Below, in pieces: positions 1-5,387 of a stretch of DNA of 5,387 nt (position 1 is its first letter; each line of letters opens with the position of its first letter). The notes under the pieces are model-generated. The model did no database searches. It was not told the origin of the DNA and was given only the letters and a program-made list of their open reading frames with translations. The position numbers and the translations under genes are program-made. The DNA lies in NCBI GenBank assembly GCA_021204605.1, contig JAJPZD010000191.1, positions 1 through 5,387 on the forward strand, in the 5' to 3' direction. Source of the DNA: Prevotella sp. (GTDB lineage: Bacteria > Bacteroidota > Bacteroidia > Bacteroidales > Bacteroidaceae).

Positions 1-1
1 G

Positions 2-1594
2 AACACAAAAAATTTACTTCGTTTGGGCTTTTTAAGCCTTTTCTGTGCGCTCGGCTCTTTTGCCTGGGCTGATGATGCTATAACCCTTCCTAATACGGAT
101 GTGGTTACTTGTACATTTGAAGGTGGTACACAATCTAACACAGACTTTACTTGTGCAGGCAGCTTTGGAAACGATTCATCATACGGTACCGTTACGATTG
201 GTGAGACAGAGTACGACTACTATCTTAAGTTGGATTCAGACGGATCAATTAGTTTCACTACAAAATCAAACTGTACAGCGACACTCGTATTTGGTCCAAA
301 TGATGACTATCTGGGAACCAAGAGTTATTTTTATATAGAAACAGATGGTACAAAAGGTGATAAACTATATCCAACAACTCAGGTTTACACTTTTGAATGT
401 GCAGCAGGGAGTACATATAAAGTTGAGAAGGGATCAGGTACGTATCATTTGTTCTACATCGGTCTGACTGGTGAGATTACAACACAGAGTGAAGGTAATG
501 AAGAAGGTGGTGATGGCAATGAAGACGACCAAAACCAGGGTGATGGCGCAATTACCCTCCCTAATACGGATGTGGTTACTTGTACATTTGAAGGTGGTAC
601 ACAATCTAACACAGACTTTACTTGTGCAGGCAGCTTTGGAAACGATTCATCATACGGTACCGTTACGATTGGTGAGACAGAGTACGACTACTATCTTAAG
701 TTGGATTCAGACGGATCAATTAGTTTCACTACAAAATCAAACTGTACAGCGACACTCGTATTTGGTCCAAATGATGACTATCTGGGAACCAAGAGTTATT
801 TTTATATAGAAACAGATGGTACAAAAGGTGATAAACTATATCCAACAACTCAGGTTTACACTTTTGAATGTGCAGCAGGGAGTACATATAAAGTTGAGAA
901 GGGATCAGGTACGTATCATTTGTTCTACATCGGTCTGACTGGTGAGATTACAACACAGAGTGAAGGTAATGAAGAAGGTGGTGATGGTAATGAAGACGAC
1001 CAAAACCAGGATGACGAGCAAAATCAAGGTGGACAGCAAGAACCATCAGACGTTACTGGTTATGAGTGCTATTGGACGACAGATTCTTCAGACCCAGTAC
1101 AAGGTACAGAAGGTTTTTACACATTCAACAGCAGTTGTTCATACAAAACAAATCACGGTACAGCAACATACAATGGAGTTACCTATAGCGCATGTATAGA
1201 ATTGTCAAGTGGAGCTGAAATCACTTTCACATCGCCAAAAGATGGTATGTATCTGACACTCGTATTTGGAGCAAGTGATAGTAATCATGATATAAAGATT
1301 GATGGTACTAATGTCAAGGGTAGCGACTACGTAACAACATTATATGATGAAGATGGAGAAACTGTACTCAGCTATGTTTTAACATACAAATTAGAATCGG
1401 CAGGCTCTCATACTTTGGCAAAATATGATTCCTCTTATCTGTTCTACATGAACCTCTCTGAAACCACTGGTATCAACGGTGTTACATTGCAGACGACCGG
1501 CAACAACATTTATTACAACCTTGCAGGTCAGCGTGTAAGCAGTCCTACAAAGGGTGTTTACATCTTGAATGGAAAGAAGATTTTAGTTAAATAA
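2..1594 (+). CDS. Secreted repeat-domain surface protein with Bacteroidales C-terminal tail (5' end cut by window)
   Basis: The reading frame is open from base 2. Its first residues, NTKNLLRLGFLSLFCALGS then FAWA-DD, form a clear signal peptide: a basic start, a hydrophobic core and an AWA cleavage site. Base 1 is G and could be the last base of the ATG; the TTG at 23 is inside the signal and is not the start. No lipobox is visible. After the signal come two almost identical 157-residue units (from about base 71 and base 542), each ending in an acidic Gly/Glu/Asp/Gln linker. A diverged third unit (about 1061-1468) shares the TLVFG core, the AG(S)...L-YKLE/YKVEK-like region and the LFYxxL ending. 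The last ~40 residues (GINGVTLQ...YYNLAGQRV...KGVYILNGKKILVK) resemble C-terminal sorting-type tails of Bacteroidales secreted proteins. The beta-rich units recall carbohydrate-binding-like modules attached to polysaccharide lyases, but that is only an impression. No catalytic domain is seen. Binding or adhesion at the cell surface is inferred. Confidence 0.85.
   Translation, partial: NTKNLLRLGFLSLFCALGSFAWADDAITLPNTDVVTCTFEGGTQSNTDFTCAGSFGNDSSYGTVTIGETEYDYYLKLDSDGSISFTTKSNCTATLVFGPNDDYLGTKSYFYIETDGTKGDKLYPTTQVYTFECAAGSTYKVEKGSGTYHLFYIGLTGEITTQSEGNEEGGDGNEDDQNQGDGAITLPNTDVVTCTFEGGTQSNTDFTCAGSFGNDSSYGTVTIGETEYDYYLKLDSDGSISFTTKSNCTATLVFGPNDDYLGTKSYFYIETDGTKGDKLYPTTQVYTFECAAGSTYKVEKGSGTYHLFYIGLTGEITTQSEGNEEGGDGNEDDQNQDDEQNQGGQQEPSDVTGYECYWTTDSSDPVQGTEGFYTFNSSCSYKTNHGTATYNGVTYSACIELSSGAEITFTSPKDGMYLTLVFGASDSNHDIKIDGTNVKGSDYVTTLYDEDGETVLSYVLTYKLESAGSHTLAKYDSSYLFYMNLSETTGINGVTLQTTGNNIYYNLAGQRVSSPTKGVYILNGKKILVK
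89..539 (+). repeat. Long in-frame tandem repeat, copy 1
   Basis: Bases 89-539 match 560-1010 at a fixed offset of 471 bp (157 codons). Reading the two copies side by side I find one difference in 451 bases: C at 517 against T at 988, a silent GGC/GGT change. The match decays immediately outside these limits (mismatches at 82, 88, 540, 544 and 546). The copy lies entirely within the surface-protein gene. Confidence 0.95.
560..1010 (+). repeat. Long in-frame tandem repeat, copy 2
   Basis: This is the second copy of the 471-bp-period repeat in the surface-protein gene. After it, the linker changes to an Asp/Glu/Gln-rich stretch (DDEQNQGGQQEPSD) leading to the diverged third domain. The third domain retains only short nucleotide matches, such as the 15-mer GACACTCGTATTTGG, so it is an old copy while copies 1 and 2 are a very recent duplication or have been homogenised. 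Confidence 0.95.
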
Positions 1595-1618
1595 ATCAGT
1601 TAATTAAGCAATTTGAAT

Positions 1619-1650
1619 GAGGGGAGGCCGGGAGGTTCCCCCTCTTTTTT
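1619..1650 (+). terminator. Rho-independent terminator of the surface-protein gene
   Basis: GAGGGG at 1619-1624 pairs with CCCCTC at 1639-1644 to give a six-pair, GC-rich stem, followed directly by six T residues (1645-1650). It begins 24 bases after the TAA stop at 1592-1594. The T-run is on the + strand only, so it serves the upstream gene and not the convergent methyltransferase gene. Confidence 0.75.
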
Positions 1651-1688
1651 ATGAGTACCCCTCTAACTCACCCAATAGGGGAGAGCCT

Positions 1689-1735
1689 TGCAAAATAGCT
1701 TGAGATTCCTGTCGTTTCAGTGACGAAAAGTGGTA
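1689..1735 (+). repeat. Dispersed repeat, left copy (CAGTGACGAAAAGTGGTA core)
   Basis: The 18-base core CAGTGACGAAAAGTGGTA at 1718-1735 is identical to 4463-4480 and 4538-4555. Weaker similarity extends left: TGCAAAATAGCTTGAGATT here against TGCAAGATTGCTTGAAATT from 4435, with a one-base length difference before the core. The copy sits between the terminator of the surface gene and the 3' end of the methyltransferase gene, in the same orientation as the two copies beyond the other end of the restriction operon. Confidence 0.8.
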
Positions 1736-1757
1736 GGATCGAATTATTTCTCGCAAT

Positions 1758-1777
1758 AAAGCCTTAATAAGGCTTTT
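1758..1777 (-). terminator. Inverted repeat over the methyltransferase stop codon, possible weak terminator
   Basis: AAAGCCTT (1758-1765) and AAGGCTTT (1769-1776) are perfect inverted repeats separated by three bases. The structure spans the TAA stop of the methyltransferase gene (1764-1766, - strand). On the - strand only a short T-run follows, so termination here would be weak. I see no better terminator for this operon. Confidence 0.35.
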
Positions 1778-3281
1778 GCCAGATAGTGATACTTTTTCGC
1801 AATGCAATTCTGCCATATTTTGCCATCTGTTGGCTGCTATTACCTTTCTTTTGTTTAAGTGTATATATTTTTTTGACGACAAATCCTATTTTTTCAGCTA
1901 TTTCACAACAAAGGAAATCAACAGGTATAACTTCACCTGCATATCTTACATTATCATTAACAACGGCAACTGATGCTCCTGGTTTACAAAGTCTATATAT
2001 TTCGGCATATATAAATGTCAAGTCGGTAAAATAGCCTTCAACCATTCTTAATACGCCTTTATTGTTGATCTCACCATTATAGTTCCGTTGGTTTAAAGCC
2101 ATTATTATTTCTTTAAATGCCCGTGTACTGTAAAGAATATTTTTAATATAGTTGTAATCTTCTAATTTACATAGACTTTCATAATATTCACGCAAGTAGT
2201 CAATTTTTAATTTGTTTTCTACTGTACATGAAATCAGGTCTTGTCTCATTTGGCTGATTTGTTGTGGTGAAAACCCTAAATAGTTAAGTTCAAGGGCGTA
2301 TGTCCTTGTATAATCGTACCTATTGCAGTATGGAGGAGAAGTAATAACACCATCTAATATCTCTCCTTTAAGTTTTGGCAATTCAAGTAAAGAACTACCC
2401 TGTTTAAACTTTATAAAACTATCTCCAAAAACATTTTCTTTTTGAAGATAAATAATATCTATGATTACATTATTAAGTTCGTTTAGTAATGTTTCTTTAA
2501 ACGTAGGTATATTACCTTTATTCAACCTGTCTATTGGTTTCGCACCCCTTGCAATTCTAATCTTATTGGCTTCTTCTATTTTCTTGCTGCGTGTGTCCCA
2601 GGCTAAATATTGCCCATCTTTTCTGGTATAACTCGATATCTCAAGTGAGTTTAAAATACATAGTTTCAATAAAGATTTTGCGTTATCTGAAAAGCTGCAA
2701 TTATCAAGCCAATCGGTTATATAAATTATTTCTTTCTCTGAATTTTCAGGGAAAGCACTATAAGTAATAGGTATATATTCAAATTTCTTGGAATAATTTT
2801 CAGGAACTTTGATTTTCTCAATCAACGAGTATATTTCTTTTAATTCTAAAACGTCATATTGTTGAACAGCCTTTTTTGCATTAATAGCGATTTCGGTCAT
2901 TGGCAGAATATCATAACCTATGCAGTTTATATTATTCATCTTACAGACAATAGCCGTAGTGCCGGAACCCATAAAAGGATCCAAGACTATATCATTTTCT
3001 TTTATTTCAAGTTCTCCTAATAACTTAGTAACTAAATCGGATGAAAAGCCCTCTTTGTATTTGAGCCACCTATGAATACAGTCATTTTTGCTTAATTGGA
3101 AACTTACAGATTGCCTGTTAAAATCATCAGATATTTCAGTTAAATTTATAAATTTTTCTTCCAAGAATTTTCTCTCTTTATCATCACAATAATTATCAAA
3201 TGAAAAATTTTCAATCTTCCATTCCGATAAATCTTGTTCAATTTCAAATAACTCTAATTCTTTCATAGTCTTATAACCCAT
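1764..3281 (-). CDS. Type II DNA methyltransferase, N4-cytosine type, of an AvaI/BsoBI-like system
   Basis: This 505-residue protein would transfer a methyl group from S-adenosylmethionine to the exocyclic amino group of a base in the site cut by the neighbouring endonuclease. Motif I, which binds the cofactor, is DPFMGSGTT at residues 101-109, followed by the acidic IGYDI at 121-125. Catalytic motif IV is TSPPY at 314-318, continuing CNRYDYTRTYALEL. SPPY, rather than DPPY, is typical of N4-cytosine enzymes. Motif I precedes motif IV with about 200 residues between, an alpha-like order in which that gap would hold target recognition. AvaI and BsoBI methyltransferases are reported to carry N4-cytosine motifs, which fits. 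The gene overlaps the 3' end of the endonuclease gene by 19 bp from the ATG at 3281. A second in-frame ATG at 3264-3266 would overlap the endonuclease TGA as ATGA, giving 500 residues starting MKELELFEIEQD, and may be the true start. Neither has a clear Shine-Dalgarno sequence. Confidence 0.88.
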   Translation of the reverse strand: MGYKTMKELELFEIEQDLSEWKIENFSFDNYCDDKERKFLEEKFINLTEISDDFNRQSVSFQLSKNDCIHRWLKYKEGFSSDLVTKLLGELEIKENDIVLDPFMGSGTTAIVCKMNNINCIGYDILPMTEIAINAKKAVQQYDVLELKEIYSLIEKIKVPENYSKKFEYIPITYSAFPENSEKEIIYITDWLDNCSFSDNAKSLLKLCILNSLEISSYTRKDGQYLAWDTRSKKIEEANKIRIARGAKPIDRLNKGNIPTFKETLLNELNNVIIDIIYLQKENVFGDSFIKFKQGSSLLELPKLKGEILDGVITSPPYCNRYDYTRTYALELNYLGFSPQQISQMRQDLISCTVENKLKIDYLREYYESLCKLEDYNYIKNILYSTRAFKEIIMALNQRNYNGEINNKGVLRMVEGYFTDLTFIYAEIYRLCKPGASVAVVNDNVRYAGEVIPVDFLCCEIAEKIGFVVKKIYTLKQKKGNSSQQMAKYGRIALRKSITIWQKPY

Positions 3282-4213
3282 TTACAAAAAGATACTACTT
3301 GTTTCTTAACTGTCAAATTGGCAGCATAGGACAAATTCCCATCAACTAATCTACTGTATATTTCTCTACCCATCCTATCTTCTATTGCAGCAGCTATGAA
3401 TGCGGTTTTTATATCGGGTCTTTGAACATTTGCAAATGCCGTCTTTATTCTTTCTAATGCCGTTCTACCTGTTTTCCAATGTTCATCAGCACCTGCGGGG
3501 TCAATACCCCCTTTTAATTCACCAAACATAATTGCAGATTTATCACAGTTCTTGGCAATTTGTCCATTATTGTAATCTTCTTCGTTACTGTTGAACAAAC
3601 ACAAATCAATATTATTCTGTACAATAGGTATCGTTAAATTAAACGCCAAAACTCTATGGTGATTTTTATAATTCCAATGTATTGTCTTCACAGATGTCTC
3701 ATTGGGATTATCGTAAGATCCATCTATCCATTTTTGGGAATGTCTGTCATACCATTTATATGAAACACCCATAACCGATAATGTTGAAATGAATGTAAGG
3801 ATTAATTTGCATTGCGCTATCTCTCCTATTACATTACGCATGGCACCGCCCAAAGAATCACCTTTAATTAAGAGATATCTATATACAAGTTCATCTACAA
3901 ACTTTTCACCTGCGGGTTTTAAAAAATTATCTATCAGTTCTTGTATAGCTGCCTTCTTGTCTTTTTCATTAAAATAGTTAACAGCTTTATCTGACAGTCC
4001 AGAGGCAGTTAAAAGGGCACTATGAATTTCTTTTATTTTTAAAAGGTCTTCCGGGCTTTTTGCATTAGAGGCAAGAGCGTGTAAAACTTTAGCTTGCTCG
4101 ATAATAGGAGTTGCCCTTCTGTTTTTCTCTAATGCAAAAGATATAAAGCCTGCTCGTGTTTGCTCGTGAGTAGTTACTAAATCCTTGTAATCTTTCAACG
4201 TATTCGGTATCAT
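3263..4213 (-). CDS. Type II restriction endonuclease, AvaI/BsoBI family (expected target CYCGRG)
   Basis: This 316-residue protein is close to the size I recall for AvaI (~315) and BsoBI (~323). Diagnostic is the block GELKGGIDPAGADEHWKT at 231-248. Glu232 and Lys234 form the ExK half of a PD-(D/E)xK nuclease site, and His245 lies 13 residues after Glu232, the spacing of BsoBI Glu240 and His253. Asp203, in NNIDLCLF, sits 29 residues before Glu232 and matches BsoBI Asp212 (28 before). Asp238 in GGID has the spacing of a BsoBI residue I recall contacting bases. The N-terminal half is helical (AKVLHALASN, GLSDKAVNYF) as in that family. The family cuts C^YCGRG, leaving four-base 5' ends. The active-site residues are all present and no frameshift is seen, so the enzyme looks intact. 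It is the first gene of the operon, with the methyltransferase overlapping its end. No controller (C) protein gene is visible. The residue comparisons are from memory, not an alignment. Confidence 0.9.
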   Translation of the reverse strand: MIPNTLKDYKDLVTTHEQTRAGFISFALEKNRRATPIIEQAKVLHALASNAKSPEDLLKIKEIHSALLTASGLSDKAVNYFNEKDKKAAIQELIDNFLKPAGEKFVDELVYRYLLIKGDSLGGAMRNVIGEIAQCKLILTFISTLSVMGVSYKWYDRHSQKWIDGSYDNPNETSVKTIHWNYKNHHRVLAFNLTIPIVQNNIDLCLFNSNEEDYNNGQIAKNCDKSAIMFGELKGGIDPAGADEHWKTGRTALERIKTAFANVQRPDIKTAFIAAAIEDRMGREIYSRLVDGNLSYAANLTVKKQVVSFCKWVIRL

Positions 4214-4249
4214 ATAGATTCTTAATCTTAGTGTTTAAGATATACTTTG

Positions 4250-4281
4250 CAAAGATACAGAATTTTCAGCATTTCTCTAAC
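4250..4281 (-). promoter_or_regulatory. Bacteroidetes-type promoter of the restriction-modification operon
   Basis: On the - strand, TATCTTTG (4257-4250) matches the Bacteroidetes -7 box TAnnTTTG. A weaker -33-like GTTAG lies 19 bases upstream (4281-4277). Transcription would begin around 4240-4245, giving a leader of about 30 bases before the ATG at 4213. No separate promoter for the methyltransferase gene was recognised, although a weak one inside the endonuclease gene cannot be excluded. Confidence 0.6.
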
Positions 4282-4459
4282 TTTTCATATCAAATCCACA
4301 TTACATTTCTTATAAAGCCAATGCTCTTGGTGGTGCAAAATAAGAAATGAAAAATTTTCCGATTAAGCGAATACAGAGACAAGCTCACTTGAGCTATGTT
4401 GAGAGTGAGGAAAATCAACGAAGTTAATGAAAAATGCAAGATTGCTTGAAATTTGGCTG

Positions 4460-4499
4460 TTGCAGTGACGAAAAGTGGTAAAAATGCCAGTTTTGGATT
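4460..4499 (+). repeat. Direct repeat, copy A
   Basis: This is a 40-base unit beginning TTGCAGTGACGAAAAGTGG. It matches 4535-4574 with two mismatches (4484 A/T and 4489 A/G), at a 75-bp offset. The core is shared with 1718-1735 on the far side of the restriction operon. Here the preceding bases (GGCTG) do not form a -7 promoter box, unlike copy B. Confidence 0.9.
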
Positions 4500-4507
4500 A
4501 TATAAGG

Positions 4508-4537
4508 TTGTTTTATCGTGAATTATATGTATATTTG
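4508..4537 (+). promoter_or_regulatory. Bacteroidetes-type promoter for the rightward gene pair
   Basis: TATATTTG at 4530-4537 is an exact TAnnTTTG -7 box, and a TTG -33 element lies at 4508-4510 with a 19-base spacer. The predicted start of transcription (about 4541-4545) falls inside repeat copy B, so the repeat would form the beginning of the 5' leader. The leader would be about 30 bases long to the GTG at 4575, or about 100 to the ATG at 4647. Confidence 0.65.
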
Positions 4538-4574
4538 CAGTGACGAAAAGTGGTAAAATTGCCGGTTTTGGATT
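4535..4574 (+). repeat. Direct repeat, copy B
   Basis: This is the second copy of the 40-base unit, 75 bp to the right of copy A and 38/40 identical to it. It overlaps the last three bases of the -7 box and ends exactly where the open frame of the unidentified gene begins (GTG at 4575). Confidence 0.9.
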
Positions 4575-5021
4575 GTGAGGTTTCCTTCTAATGGAAAAAT
4601 TCAAACATTGCAGAATTGTCTATCGAATTTTATAGAAATTTTCTTAATGTTGCACTTGCTAGTTGACTCTAAGGCAAAGGGAAAAAGAGCAGAGCATAAA
4701 TTCTTATGTTCGCTATCACCAATATACGTATTAAGTGATAAAACGGTAGCCCCATTATTGACATACGCAATAAAGCCAGTATATGATATGGTTATGAAAG
4801 ACGGTGACAATACAGGTCAACCATTAAAAACGATAAAAATAGCCAGTATCCCAAATGGAATATTGCTAACGAAATCACCCAACTATTTAAAAGAATATCC
4901 AGGGCTGTTTTTTCCAGGAAAGGATGATAAGAGGAAAGATTTAAGAAAAATACGTGCAAGAGTATCTTTTGACGTACTGAAAGAGATTGATAGTTGGAGA
5001 GTGAAAGAAATAAATGTCTGA
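4575..5021 (+). CDS. Unidentified small protein, first gene of a putative second modification unit
   Basis: I do not recognise this protein. The frame gives 148 residues from GTG 4575, or 124 from the ATG at 4647, which begins MLHLLVDSKAKGKRAEHKF and is the more usual start codon. Neither has a clear Shine-Dalgarno sequence. The protein is basic, with Lys/Arg clusters (KAKGKRAEHK near the start, GKDDKRKDLRKIRARV near the end), and has no signal peptide or obvious membrane segment. The middle holds TYAIKPVYDMVMKDGDN and KSPNYLKEYPGLFFPGKDD. I find no good PD-(D/E)xK, HNH or GIY-YIG signature and no clear helix-turn-helix. A promoter lies just upstream, and the stop overlaps the next gene's start by 8 bp, so the two are probably co-translated. 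By position it could be a small endonuclease, the C-terminal remnant of a larger one, or an accessory DNA-binding protein. The pairing is seen; the roles are inferred. Confidence 0.6.
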   Translation: MRFPSNGKIQTLQNCLSNFIEIFLMLHLLVDSKAKGKRAEHKFLCSLSPIYVLSDKTVAPLLTYAIKPVYDMVMKDGDNTGQPLKTIKIASIPNGILLTKSPNYLKEYPGLFFPGKDDKRKDLRKIRARVSFDVLKEIDSWRVKEINV

Positions 5022-5387
5022 GATGGAATTTTTAAAAGAAGATCATATATACAATGGTGATTCGAGGGAATTATTGAAGCGAATTAAGCCAGGTTCAATT
5101 TCTCTCTCGTTTTGGTCTCCGCCGTATTTTTTGGGGAAGGAATACGAAAAAGGCATAAGTTATGAAGAATGGCAAGGAATGTTGAAAGAAATCATAGAAA
5201 GTCATTATAATATACTTAAGCCCGGTGGATTTTTGGTTATAAACATAGCAGATATTTTATCTTTTGTTGACGAGAGCATGCCAAGGATTATGGGTTTAAA
5301 TCCAGCAAACAGGAAATGCTCTGTAACTCTTGAAATGGTATTAAAAGCCAAAAGGGAACATCCGGATTATAATCGAAACCAGTTGGC
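5014..5387 (+). CDS. Second DNA amino-methyltransferase, SPPY type, beta-class layout (3' end cut by window)
   Basis: The frame starts at ATG 5014 and is open to the window edge (124 codons). Residues 12-22 (IYNGDSRELLK) and 34-45 (WSPPYFLGKEYE) are the usual opening of beta-class DNA methyltransferases, in which catalytic motif IV lies near the N terminus and the cofactor motif FxGxG near the C terminus, here beyond the window. SPPY points to N4-cytosine, although some adenine enzymes carry variant tetrapeptides. NILKPGGFLVINIAD at 66-80 is the following core strand, equivalent to motif V. The start overlaps the upstream gene's stop by 8 bp, and GGAGAG at 4996-5001 lies 12 bases before the ATG and may act as a ribosome site. 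A later ATG at 5023 is possible. The motif order differs from that of the left methyltransferase, so the two are not duplicates. Specificity cannot be read from this fragment. Confidence 0.88.
   Translation, partial: MSEMEFLKEDHIYNGDSRELLKRIKPGSISLSFWSPPYFLGKEYEKGISYEEWQGMLKEIIESHYNILKPGGFLVINIADILSFVDESMPRIMGLNPANRKCSVTLEMVLKAKREHPDYNRNQL

Larger units (their letters stand above)
4214..4574. other. Divergent intergenic region between the two methyltransferase units
   Basis: These 361 bases hold no convincing gene. They contain a leftward promoter for the restriction operon, a rightward promoter for the unidentified gene, two 40-bp direct repeats 75 bp apart, and a small inverted repeat AGCTC-acTT-GAGCT at 4382-4395. 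A 26-codon + strand frame (4347-4427, beginning MKNFPIKRIQRQ) exists but has no visible promoter or ribosome site. The - strand is open at 4290-4604, but that frame only reads through the direct repeats (NPKxAxLPLFVTA twice) and is probably not coding. Confidence 0.7.

Noticed and set aside
99..1199. Three + strand frames of 79-112 codons inside the surface-protein gene
   Set aside because: They are alternative-frame readings of the repeat units; the frame with the signal peptide and C-terminal tail is the real one.
1649..1882. 77-codon open frame on the - strand overlapping the methyltransferase 3' end
   Set aside because: It runs out of frame through the methyltransferase gene, then the repeat and the terminator. 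The methyltransferase frame instead ends naturally with ALRKSITIWQKP, so no frameshift is needed.
4460..4574. The 40-base repeats as a CRISPR array
   Set aside because: Only two units with one 35-base gap, no further periodic copies, no cas genes, and the repeat also occurs singly at 1718.
4290..4604. 104-codon open frame on the - strand across the divergent intergenic region
   Set aside because: It simply reads through the two direct repeats (NPKxAxLPLFVTA twice), covers both promoters, and has low-complexity Leu/Phe/Ser/Thr-rich content unlike a real protein.
4601..4810. 69-codon - strand frame opposite the unidentified gene
   Set aside because: It is antisense to a frame that has a promoter and an overlapping downstream gene, and has no features of its own.
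1..5387. Absence of CYCGRG sites, considered as sign of restriction avoidance
   Set aside because: I found none on reading through, but in AT-rich DNA of this length only about two would be expected by chance, so the absence means little.

Overview
The window looks like chromosome from a member of the Bacteroidales, most likely Prevotella or a close relative. The evidence is a secreted protein with a Bacteroidales-style C-terminal tail (YNLAGQRV...GVYILNGKKILVK), two promoters of the Bacteroidetes TAnnTTTG type, weak or absent Shine-Dalgarno sequences, and an AT-rich composition. This assignment is inferred from style and was not tested by a search.

Layout. (1) Bases 2-1594 (+) encode a secreted, multi-domain surface protein, cut at its 5' end by the window edge. 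It carries two virtually identical 157-residue repeat units and a third, diverged unit, followed by the tail. A rho-independent terminator follows. (2) Bases 1764-4213 (-) are a complete Type II restriction-modification operon. It holds an endonuclease of the AvaI/BsoBI family (expected target CYCGRG) followed by an overlapping N4-cytosine-type methyltransferase. The order, R upstream of M, is that reported for BsoBI. (3) Bases 4214-4574 are a divergent intergenic region with one promoter facing each way, two 40-bp direct repeats and no convincing gene. (4) Bases 4575-5387 (+) hold a small protein I do not recognise, overlapping by 8 bp the start of a second amino-methyltransferase (SPPY motif near the N terminus, beta-class layout). 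That gene runs off the right edge.

How the parts work together. The endonuclease of the left operon would cut unmodified foreign DNA and its methyltransferase would protect host sites. The two genes overlap and so are probably made together. The right-hand pair looks like the start of a second, independent modification or restriction-modification unit, making this a small defence island beside a surface-protein gene. Copies of one short repeat (CAGTGACGAAAAGTGGTA core), all in the same orientation, lie on both sides of the left operon. They may mark the edges of an inserted cassette or be a dispersed genomic repeat.

I see no tRNA, rRNA, CRISPR array, transposase, integrase or riboswitch. The least explained items are the unidentified gene at 4575-5021, the shared repeat around the restriction cassette, and the almost perfect 451-bp duplication in the surface gene.
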